A model generated the notes under the pieces. It had not been told where the DNA came from. It ran no database searches and was given only the letters and a program-made list of their open reading frames with translations. A stretch of 37,984 nt of DNA from Verrucomicrobiales bacterium (GTDB taxonomy: Bacteria > Verrucomicrobiota > Verrucomicrobiia > Verrucomicrobiales > DEV007): positions 1 to 37,984 of the forward strand of contig JARGNG010000029.1 of the NCBI GenBank assembly GCA_029213265.1, in the 5' to 3' direction. Both the position numbers and the translations under genes were made by a program. Below are positions 1-7,003 of the stretch, one piece after another (within the stretch, counting starts at the first letter, position 1; each line of letters begins with the position of its first letter).

Positions 1-60
1 CGGAAAAGGATTCGGAAAAGGATTCGGAAAAGGATTCGGAAAAGGATTCGGAAAAGGATT
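1..60. repeat. Perfect 12-bp tandem repeat, five copies
   Basis: Five identical consecutive copies of CGGAAAAGGATT fill the first 60 bases, and the array probably continues to the left of the window. Because the unit is a multiple of three, each forward frame reads as a four-residue peptide repeat: EKDS, GKGF or RKRI. All three frames stay open across the array. This fits a coding repeat better than an intergenic one, but the sequence alone does not fix the frame. Confidence 0.95.
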
Positions 61-74
61 CCGGGGAGGAATAG
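3..74 (+). CDS. Possible C-terminal end of a truncated upstream gene (EKDS repeat tail)
   Basis: Read from position 3, the 12-bp repeat gives five EKDS tetrapeptides followed by Gly-Glu-Glu and a TAG stop at 72-74. This is a plausible charged, disordered C-terminal tail for a plus-strand gene that begins before the window. It leaves about 80 bases before the next start, whereas the GKGF frame would overlap the next gene. The RKRI frame ends around 124 and cannot be excluded. No domain is visible, so function is unknown. Confidence is limited by the frame ambiguity. Confidence 0.35.
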   Translation, partial: EKDSEKDSEKDSEKDSEKDSGEE

Positions 75-152
75 AACCGGGGAAGTCCCTTATAGCGGCT
101 GCGAAAAGGCTTTCCGTAGACCTTGATTTCCGTAGCGTAGACCGTACGGAAA

Positions 153-1325
153 ATGGAGGGAAAAGAGGTTCAGTGTTTGCAGCGGGAGGCGGTTCTTTCG
201 AATCGGGAGTCTCTTCGTGCCATCCGTGAACTGCTGCTCGCGAATGTGGTGATGGCCGCCGAAATTCCTGCTCCCACCGGTTCGGAAGGTCTATTGACCC
301 GTTTTTTGAGCGACCGCTTTACGGAGGCCGGGTTGACCGATATTGCCAATGACCAAGCCGGCAATATTGCCGCGGTATTACCGGGACAGGACCGGTCGAG
401 GAATCTTCTTGTGGCAGCTCATGTCGACAAGGTCTGGCCGGATTCGGAGGACCATACGGTTTCGGTCGGGGTCGGTTCGATGCGTGGGCGCGGCATTGCG
501 GATAATAGTCTCGGAGTCGCGGTGCTTGCCACCCTGCCCCTGATCCTGGAGCGCCTTTCGATCGCATTGGATGCCAATCTGATATTACTGGGGACAACGA
601 GGAGTTTCGGTCGCGGGGATCTCGCGGGAATGAGGTTTTTTCTCGAAAATACCGATCAGAAAATCGACGGAGCCCTTTGTGTGGAGGGCATGAATTTGGG
701 GCGGCTCAGTTTCTCCAGCCTGGGAATGGCGAGAGGCGAGATTGTTGTGGAGTTGAAAGGCGGCAGTGAGGATCCCGATTTTGCCAATGCGGGAGTGATC
801 GCCGTTTTGCAAAAAGCACTGGCAGGATTGCTGGAGTTCAACCGGGCGCACCATCCTGAAGTGAAAATCCTCATTGGGACGGTCGACTCGGTCTCCGGCT
901 ACAATGTGCCACCGTTACTGGGCAAGATCTGTTTCGAAATTCGGAGCAGGGAGGCAGAGCGGGTCGCCGAGGTGGAGAGGCTCGTTCACGCGCTGGTGGA
1001 GAGGCTCCAGGCTCCGTCAGATGGAGCGGCAGTCGCTGTCGAAATTATCGCGCGGAGAGTTCCCGGTGATCTGGGTGAGGGGCACCCTCTCGTGAAGGCA
1101 GCCCGGAAGACCCTGGAGATTCTGGAGGTCGAGGCCAGGCCGGAACCGAGCATTTCGGAACTTGCCGCGCTCCTTGAAGCGGGCATTCCTTCGTTGACGC
1201 TTGGTGTGGCGAAAGGAGAGGGGCGTCACTCTCCGAGAGAGACGATTCAGCTCGATCAGATGCAAGACGGCTTGGCACAAATCGTTTCGGTCCTGCAGTT
1301 CATGGACTCAGGAGGTTGCGACTGA
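153..1325 (+). CDS. M20-family metallopeptidase homologue, probably catalytically dead
   Basis: The 390-residue protein has the M20 (PepT/carboxypeptidase-like) layout. Metal-site residues are visible as His90-Val-Asp92, Asp117 in the GIADNS motif, Glu178 in CVEGM and His359 near the C-terminus. M20 enzymes normally carry a Glu-Glu pair, the first being the general base, in the stretch before GDLxGMRxF. Here that pair reads Arg150-Ser151. The usual histidine of the dimerisation domain (GGHS) is also absent; the matching segment begins at about residue 203 (GGSEDPDF). The family assignment is firm, but normal peptidase chemistry is doubtful. The start is poorly supported because no clear ribosome binding site precedes it. 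It ends one base before the next start, so it probably heads the gpgS operon. Confidence 0.8.
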   Translation: MEGKEVQCLQREAVLSNRESLRAIRELLLANVVMAAEIPAPTGSEGLLTRFLSDRFTEAGLTDIANDQAGNIAAVLPGQDRSRNLLVAAHVDKVWPDSEDHTVSVGVGSMRGRGIADNSLGVAVLATLPLILERLSIALDANLILLGTTRSFGRGDLAGMRFFLENTDQKIDGALCVEGMNLGRLSFSSLGMARGEIVVELKGGSEDPDFANAGVIAVLQKALAGLLEFNRAHHPEVKILIGTVDSVSGYNVPPLLGKICFEIRSREAERVAEVERLVHALVERLQAPSDGAAVAVEIIARRVPGDLGEGHPLVKAARKTLEILEVEARPEPSISELAALLEAGIPSLTLGVAKGEGRHSPRETIQLDQMQDGLAQIVSVLQFMDSGGCD

Positions 1326-1326
1326 C

Positions 1327-2310
1327 ATGGATGCGATGGAGCAGAGAATTGAGAAGTGGCTCGGGACCAATACCTACCACCACAGCGAGTTCTGGAGCAT
1401 TCGTGAGTTAGTCCGGGCCAAGGAAAAGGCCGGCCTCACGGTGAGCCTTTGCATCCCGACTCTGAACGAAGAGAAAACCATCGGGAAGGAGGTCATCATG
1501 TTCAAGAGCGAGCTGATGGATCGCTATCCGCTGCTCGACGAGATTGCGGTGATCGACTCGGGGTCGACTGACAATACCCTCGCGATTGCCGAGGCCTTCG
1601 GTGCAGACACCTACCTTTCCTCTGGGATCCTCCCGTCCTATGGGTTTCGCCCCGGCAAGGGGGAAAATCTATGGAAAGCGATCTACCAGTTGAAGGGGGA
1701 CATCATTTGCTACGTCGATGCCGACATCAAAAACATTCATTCGAAATTCGTGAGTGGTCTCGTTGCTCCGCTGCTCTACCGTGAGAAGGTCCAGTATGTG
1801 AAGGCCTTCTACGATCGCCCGCTGGCACTATCAGGAGGCGTCCGTCCTTCCGGGGGCGGCAGGGTCACGGAAATTCTTGTGCGTCCTCTTTTTTCTCTTT
1901 TTTTTCCGGAGCTGACTGCCATGATGCAGCCGCTCTCGGGAGAGTATGCGGTTCGCCGGGAAACCCTCGAATCTCTCCATTTTCCGATCGGCTATGGAGT
2001 GGAAACTTCCCACTTGATTGACCTGTATCAGAAGAGTGGATTGGACGCCTTTGCGCAGGTAGATCTGGATCGTCGGGTTCACCGGAATCAGACTACGATC
2101 GACTTGGGGAAAATGTCGTTTGGAATTTTGCAGACATTTCTAAACCGACTCGAACACAATGGAATTGTTCCGGAAATGCCGGAATTTGACGGTATCTTCC
2201 GACAGTTACAGGCAGAGGGAAAACGCTACGAGACTCTCAACCGGACGATGGTGGAAGAGGAACGGCCGCCGATGAAGACGTTACCGGAATATCAGGAAAA
2301 ACATGGCTGA
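1327..2310 (+). CDS. gpgS: Glucosyl-3-phosphoglycerate synthase
   Basis: This GT81-type glycosyltransferase would transfer glucose from an NDP-glucose to 3-phosphoglycerate, the first committed step to glucosylglycerate. The 327-residue protein shows a GT-A fold: CIPTLNEE near 42-49, IDSGSTDNT at 76-84, and the metal-binding Asp131-Ala-Asp133. It also has VKAFYDRPL (158-166), GGGRVTE (176-182), QPLSGEYA (201-208) and His252 in RRVHRNQ, which matches the conserved metal-binding histidine of characterised GpgS enzymes. I chose the ATG at 1327 because AGGAGG lies at 1310-1315 and the first gene stops at 1325. An in-frame extension upstream would overlap that gene. It overlaps the following glycosyltransferase by 8 bases. 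Confidence 0.9.
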   Translation: MDAMEQRIEKWLGTNTYHHSEFWSIRELVRAKEKAGLTVSLCIPTLNEEKTIGKEVIMFKSELMDRYPLLDEIAVIDSGSTDNTLAIAEAFGADTYLSSGILPSYGFRPGKGENLWKAIYQLKGDIICYVDADIKNIHSKFVSGLVAPLLYREKVQYVKAFYDRPLALSGGVRPSGGGRVTEILVRPLFSLFFPELTAMMQPLSGEYAVRRETLESLHFPIGYGVETSHLIDLYQKSGLDAFAQVDLDRRVHRNQTTIDLGKMSFGILQTFLNRLEHNGIVPEMPEFDGIFRQLQAEGKRYETLNRTMVEEERPPMKTLPEYQEKHG

Positions 2311-3769
2311 AGCACAAAAGAAGAAGATTGTTCTGGTTCACTATCACCTCCGGCGGGGAGGGGTGACCCGTGTGATCGATGCTGCGGTGAAAGTGCTCGA
2401 ATCGAGAGGACACCGGGTGCTGATTCTCACCGGGGAAGCTCCCTTCGGAGACGGGGAAAAGGACAATGTCCGCGTGGTTCCCGCCCTTGCCTATCGCAGG
2501 ACTGGTAGCTCGGTGATTGCTTCGAGTCTGGCGGATATGCTGAAGAGCGAAGCAACGGCACACTTTGGAAGCGAGCCGGACCTCTGGCATTTCCATAATC
2601 CGACCCTCGCCAAAAATGTTCTTTTCCCGAACGTAGTGCGAGAGCTCGCGGAGGACGGGGAGCGGGTTCTTCTGCAACTGCATGACTTCGCTGAGGATGG
2701 TCGTCCTGGAAACTACACCAACCAGCGATCCTTTTTCGATTCCGAAGACAGTTTCGAAACGACGATGTATCCGGTCTCAAAGCAGATTCACTACGCGACG
2801 ATCAATCATCGCGATCACGGATTTCTGAAGAAGGCGGGCATGGCGGCGTCGAATCTTCACGTGCTCCCGAATTCCATTTCAAAAATGTCCGTCTGCGGCG
2901 GGCCGGAAGATCGACCCTTTGCTCAGGGAAAGCTTTTTGGCCTCTACCCGAGCCGGGGCATTCGGCGCAAGAATGTGGGGGAGTTGCTTCTTCTTTCCAT
3001 GATTTATGAGGAGGAAGCCTTCTTTGCCAGTTCCCTGAGCCCCGAGAATCCGGAATGGCGCGCCGCCCATGACCGCTGGGTGGCCGCGGTCGAGGAGCTG
3101 CAGCTTCCCGTTTCCCTGGGAATTGCAGACAGCGGAGAATACTCCTTTCCAGAGCTGGTCGGCTGGAGTGACTTCATTGTTACGACCAGTGTTGCGGAGG
3201 GATTTGGGCTCGCCTTTCTTGAGCCATGGACGGTTGGAAAAGGGGTTCTCGGTCGGGATTTACCCGAGATTACCAAAGACTTCACCGAAAACGGACTTCG
3301 CCTCGAAAACCTGTATTCCCGCCTCGATATTCCGCTGGCCTGGCTGGATGAGAGCGAACTCAAAAGTGAAATTGAATCGGCTCTCCGTCGAAGTTATTTA
3401 GCCTACGACGTGCCTCTGCGTCGCAGTGCGGTGAAGCAGACCTGGAAAAGTTGGGTCCGAAAGAATAAGGTGGACTTTGGGGTTCTTAACGAAGGAATTC
3501 AGCTATCGATCTTGCGGAAGCTGAGAGAAGAGCCCGACCTGATCCGGGAAATTAAGGTCCCCGCCCTCGAGCTTCCCTCTCCGGCGCAAATCGAGAATGC
3601 CAACGCAGTCATCGCTGAATCCTACAGCCTGGATCGCTACGGGGATCGATTGGAAGGCATTTATGAAAAAGTAAATTCCGGTTCGCGGGGAAAGGTCGAT
3701 CACCTCTCCACCGACAAGGTGCTGGCGCAGTTTTTGAATCCCGGTCGTCTGAACTTGCTGCGCGACTGA
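2303..3769 (+). CDS. GT4-type glycosyltransferase
   Basis: The 488-residue protein has a GT-B fold. Its N-terminal Rossmann half opens with IVLVHYHLRRGGVTRV (9-24). The C-terminal half holds the nucleotide-sugar site, with a basic RRKN patch and the GT4 E-x7-E motif (EGFGLAFLE). It starts inside the end of gpgS, so the two are probably translationally coupled. By analogy with the Petrotoga route to mannosylglucosylglycerate, where a second glycosyltransferase extends glucosyl-3-phosphoglycerate before dephosphorylation, it may add a second sugar to the GpgS product. That role is inferred from neighbourhood only; donor and acceptor cannot be read from the sequence. Confidence 0.8.
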   Translation: MAEAQKKKIVLVHYHLRRGGVTRVIDAAVKVLESRGHRVLILTGEAPFGDGEKDNVRVVPALAYRRTGSSVIASSLADMLKSEATAHFGSEPDLWHFHNPTLAKNVLFPNVVRELAEDGERVLLQLHDFAEDGRPGNYTNQRSFFDSEDSFETTMYPVSKQIHYATINHRDHGFLKKAGMAASNLHVLPNSISKMSVCGGPEDRPFAQGKLFGLYPSRGIRRKNVGELLLLSMIYEEEAFFASSLSPENPEWRAAHDRWVAAVEELQLPVSLGIADSGEYSFPELVGWSDFIVTTSVAEGFGLAFLEPWTVGKGVLGRDLPEITKDFTENGLRLENLYSRLDIPLAWLDESELKSEIESALRRSYLAYDVPLRRSAVKQTWKSWVRKNKVDFGVLNEGIQLSILRKLREEPDLIREIKVPALELPSPAQIENANAVIAESYSLDRYGDRLEGIYEKVNSGSRGKVDHLSTDKVLAQFLNPGRLNLLRD

Positions 3770-3773
3770 TTGG

Positions 3774-4637
3774 ATGGACTCCGTTTCCTATATCAGGGAA
3801 GTCATGAGACCTCTTTCGCGCCTTCCTGCCGGGGTGGAACCCAGGCTTGAACCGCTTGGCGAAATCAAAGCGGTTCTATTCGATATTTACGGCACCCTGC
3901 TGATTTCCGCGGCGGGAGATATCAGCCTTGCGTCGGAAACCCGCTCGTTCGATGCGATGAAGAAAGCAATCGAATCACTGGGGCCGAATTTGAAATCCGT
4001 CTCACCGAATGTCTGGCTTGATGCCTATCAAAAATCCCTCACCAAGAGGCAACAAATCCGCGCGGCGGAAGGAGTAGAGTTTCCCGAAGTCGAAATTCGC
4101 GAAGTGTGGGGAGATTTGATTTCCGAATTTTCTTCGGAAACGCTCGAGGCCGAGATCCTCGAAACCGCAGCCAGACAGTATGAATATGGGGTGAACCCGT
4201 GCTGGGAAATGCCGGGGGCCCGTGAGGTGATCTCATCCCTGACCGCGGGTGGATATTTATTGGGGATCATTTCGAACGCTCAGTTCTATACTCACGATCT
4301 GGTCGAAGGCTTATTGGATCTGAAGATGACGCAACCCTGTTGGGTCAACGACCTGATACTGTTCTCCTATCAGGAGCGGGAGGGGAAGCCATCCGCAGCT
4401 CTGTATGAAAAAATTCGTCGAAATGCGAGTGACCGTGGAATTAAGTCGCAAGAAATTCTCTACATTGGCAACGATTTCTGCAAAGATGTCGAACCAGCGC
4501 AGAAGGCAGGATTTCGAGCCGCTCTCTTCGCAGGGGATCAAAGGAGCTTTCGGCCGGGACGAAAAGGAATTGAGTTTGCCTGCCAAAGCGCCGATGCAGT
4601 ATTGACGGACCTTCGTCAGCTGGAATTATTATTGTAG
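3774..4637 (+). CDS. HAD-superfamily hydrolase (candidate sugar-phosphoglycerate phosphatase)
   Basis: The 287-residue protein contains the four HAD motifs: nucleophile motif FDIYGT with Asp37, Ser-Asn in IISNAQ, a lysine in REGKPSAAL, and the acidic GNDFCKD motif. Position +2 after the nucleophile is Tyr39, where most HAD phosphatases have Asp. A D-x-Y motif is known from haloacid dehalogenase-type members and some uncharacterised HADs. It lies 4 bases after the glycosyltransferase. Context suggests it removes the phosphate from the glycosylated phosphoglycerate, as GpgP or MggB do elsewhere, but the motif change makes this uncertain. Superfamily membership is secure. Confidence 0.8.
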   Translation: MDSVSYIREVMRPLSRLPAGVEPRLEPLGEIKAVLFDIYGTLLISAAGDISLASETRSFDAMKKAIESLGPNLKSVSPNVWLDAYQKSLTKRQQIRAAEGVEFPEVEIREVWGDLISEFSSETLEAEILETAARQYEYGVNPCWEMPGAREVISSLTAGGYLLGIISNAQFYTHDLVEGLLDLKMTQPCWVNDLILFSYQEREGKPSAALYEKIRRNASDRGIKSQEILYIGNDFCKDVEPAQKAGFRAALFAGDQRSFRPGRKGIEFACQSADAVLTDLRQLELLL

Positions 4638-4647
4638 AGCCATTGTT

Positions 4648-5247
4648 ATGAAAACATATTCGGTAAGATACAGCGATAGACTTGATCCGATGGCGGGCGA
4701 GATCATGAAAGGGTTCACCTTTCCGTGGAAGCGGGGGCGGGCGCCAAGGACAGAGTTTCGCGCGGTGTGGAATGAGCAGGCCCTCGGATTCTATTTTGAT
4801 GTTGATGACTCGGATATTATTCTAGCGGAGTCGAGTGATCCCGACGAAGCGGTGCTGGGTTCCGATCGAGTTGAGATTTTCCTGGCGACCTCTCCTGATT
4901 TGAAGAAATTCTACTATGGAGCAGAAATGGATCCCCGGGGAGCGGTCTATGACTACCGGGCCAAGTATCACCGTCAGTTCGATACGGACTGGTCTTTTTC
5001 CAATCTGAAGTTTCGCGGGGAAATTCGTGAAGATGGCTACACTGTTCGCGGCCGCTTTTCGATGGAGGAGTTGAATGAGTTGGATTGCGTCAAAGGTAAG
5101 GAACTGATCGTTGGTGTCTACCGGGCCGAATTTTCCCAGGGCAAGAAAGGGATCGATGAAAACTGGATCAGCTGGATTGATCCCAAGGAAAAGGAAGTGG
5201 ACTTCCACGTGCCGGGCACGTTCGGAAAGTTTCTCCTGGATCGCTGA
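4648..5247 (+). CDS. CBM9-like sugar-binding domain protein
   Basis: The 199-residue protein has no evident signal peptide. It resembles the CBM9/DOMON-like beta-sandwich found as stand-alone proteins in several bacterial phyla. Typical elements are FRAVWNEQALGFYFDVDDSD (58-77), SDRVEIFLA (92-100), a WSFSNLKFRGEI segment, YTVRGRFSMEEL and a closing WISWID. It begins 10 bases after the HAD gene and appears to be in the same operon. It may bind the glycan or glycoside made by the upstream enzymes. The domain call is by pattern only, and the ligand is unknown. Confidence 0.65.
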   Translation: MKTYSVRYSDRLDPMAGEIMKGFTFPWKRGRAPRTEFRAVWNEQALGFYFDVDDSDIILAESSDPDEAVLGSDRVEIFLATSPDLKKFYYGAEMDPRGAVYDYRAKYHRQFDTDWSFSNLKFRGEIREDGYTVRGRFSMEELNELDCVKGKELIVGVYRAEFSQGKKGIDENWISWIDPKEKEVDFHVPGTFGKFLLDR

Positions 5248-5306
5248 GTGAACCAGTTTTCAATCCTGACATTCGCACTCGAATCGAGCCCGGGTGCTGC
5301 TCCTGC

Positions 5307-6443
5307 ATGAGAGAGATCCACGAAATCGATCGTCTTGAGGAATTTATCGCCCGGGAGCACAATCTATCTGACTGTGTGGTTCAGGGATTGAACCTCGGCG
5401 AGGTTGAGGTGGACTGGACTTCGGTGCGACTGGCCGGTTCCGTTTTTCTAGGCTGCCGATTTCCTTCCCTGGCGTTTCAGGAGCGCATCCGCGAAGGAGG
5501 GGCCCTGATCTTCCCCCGACTGCCAAGGCTGCCCTACAATCCGTATCGCCCCAGGCTCTACTCCCGTGACGAATTGATGGAGGGATGGACTCCCGACCAC
5601 GATCGTTCCGCAGATTTGCAAATTTTTGAGCATTTCGAGTCGAAGGGGAGGCATCGGCCGCATGTGATGGAAGCTCTCTGCCAGCGACTCCACGATCATG
5701 CGATCGACGATGCATTGATGGATCTTCTCGATGGTCGTGTCGAACCGGGAGGTGTAAAAAAGGTGATTGCGATCATGGGCGGACACGGGACTCCGAGAAC
5801 GGATTCCTACTACCGGAAAGTGGCAGCGATCGCGAGAGATTTGACGAGAGCGGGTTACTTTGTCGCCAGTGGCGGCGGTCCGGGGATCATGGAGGCGGCG
5901 AACCTGGGTGCCTGGATATCGAATGCGGGAGATGATTTTCTGGATCGGGCGATTGCAGAGTTGTCATCGGCCCCACTCTACTCTGATCCCGGATTCAATG
6001 ATGTTGCGGCGAGAGTGCGGGAGTGGCATCCGGACGGTGCATCCAGTCTGGCCATCCCGACTTGGTTTTACGGTCATGAACCGAGTAACCAGTTTTCGGC
6101 TCACATCGCGAAGTATTTCAGCAACGGGATTCGTGAAGACGGATTGCTCGCGATTGCCCGTTACGGAGTGATCTATGCGCCCGGCAGTGCCGGAACGACG
6201 CAGGAGATTTTCATGGATGCGGCTCAGAATCACTATGGAACCTTCGAATGCGTAAGCCCCATGGTATTTCTGGGAGAGGATCGGTATGGCCCCCAAACCG
6301 GACTTTATGACACCGTGAAGCGATTGGCGAAAGGGCAGCAGTATGAGTCCATGGTGGCTCTTACTGATGATGCGGCGGAGGTGGTTCGTTTGATTGGTAG
6401 ATTCGAGCCGAAGCCATACGGGGAGAGGAAAGGTCATACTTGA
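5307..6443 (+). CDS. Long LOG-family (Rossmann-fold nucleotide-binding) protein
   Basis: Residues about 152 to 360 form a LOG/lysine decarboxylase-like Rossmann domain: VIAIMGGHGTPR (153-164), GGGPGIMEAAN (189-199) and APGSAGTTQEIF. The family motif is usually PGGxGTxxE, so the second glycine is Ser here. Small LOG proteins hydrolyse nucleoside 5'-monophosphates to base and ribose 5-phosphate, but long members are mostly uncharacterised. The 378-residue length reflects an N-terminal region of about 150 residues with no domain I recognise. It lies 59 bases after the CBM9-like gene and its stop overlaps the start of the next gene. Confidence 0.8.
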   Translation: MREIHEIDRLEEFIAREHNLSDCVVQGLNLGEVEVDWTSVRLAGSVFLGCRFPSLAFQERIREGGALIFPRLPRLPYNPYRPRLYSRDELMEGWTPDHDRSADLQIFEHFESKGRHRPHVMEALCQRLHDHAIDDALMDLLDGRVEPGGVKKVIAIMGGHGTPRTDSYYRKVAAIARDLTRAGYFVASGGGPGIMEAANLGAWISNAGDDFLDRAIAELSSAPLYSDPGFNDVAARVREWHPDGASSLAIPTWFYGHEPSNQFSAHIAKYFSNGIREDGLLAIARYGVIYAPGSAGTTQEIFMDAAQNHYGTFECVSPMVFLGEDRYGPQTGLYDTVKRLAKGQQYESMVALTDDAAEVVRLIGRFEPKPYGERKGHT

Positions 6444-7003
6444 TGGCAGCTCATCTCCTGCATTTGAAAGCCTGCCCTTTTCTCCCCCCGGCGGAGCGGC
6501 CGCTGCGCGCGGCAGAGATGAAATCAGTGGGTGAAGATCGGGGAGCGGAGTTCTACCTTTTCGCCCTGACCTGCGCACAATCGCTTTGGCTCCAGGGGCT
6601 GCCAGCCCAGTCCATTCTCTTGATGAACCGCGCTTTTTCCTCGGATCTTTCGGGCGAGGAGAGTGTTTTGAAAGAGTTCCCACTTCCCTACGGAGCTATG
6701 CATTGGGTAATGTCTCACCGATTGGAGGATCAATTTGTAGGCAATCCGAGGAGGCACTTTCAACACTTGGCGACCCGCATGGTTGAGCCAAGAAAGACGA
6801 TTCGTTCGTGGAGAGCGTGGGGTTGCTGGGCATATGCCTCCACCATTTTTCCCGACTACCCGGCGGACGAAATTCAGTTGGAAGAGGAAGGTGTCACAGA
6901 GCCTGGGCGGGAAGATATTTTCCGTGCCCTGGATGAATTTGGGCTCGCGAAGGAGAATCAGCTCTGGGCGAGCTTCCTTACTCCTCCATTTCCAGAATCG
7001 TAG
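6443..7003 (+). CDS. Conserved-looking hypothetical protein coupled to the LOG gene
   Basis: The 186-residue protein begins with ATG at 6443, sharing one base with the LOG stop codon (TGATG). The in-frame TTG just before it is unlikely to be the start. I do not recognise a family. The sequence is rich in Trp and aromatic residues (QSLWLQG, MHWVMSHRLED, RSWRAWGCWAYASTIFPDYP), has no signal peptide and no transmembrane segment, and looks like a compact helical cytosolic protein. Tight coupling suggests it works with the LOG-family protein. Its last 26 bases overlap the 3' end of the convergent kinase gene. Confidence 0.65.
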   Translation: MAAHLLHLKACPFLPPAERPLRAAEMKSVGEDRGAEFYLFALTCAQSLWLQGLPAQSILLMNRAFSSDLSGEESVLKEFPLPYGAMHWVMSHRLEDQFVGNPRRHFQHLATRMVEPRKTIRSWRAWGCWAYASTIFPDYPADEIQLEEEGVTEPGREDIFRALDEFGLAKENQLWASFLTPPFPES

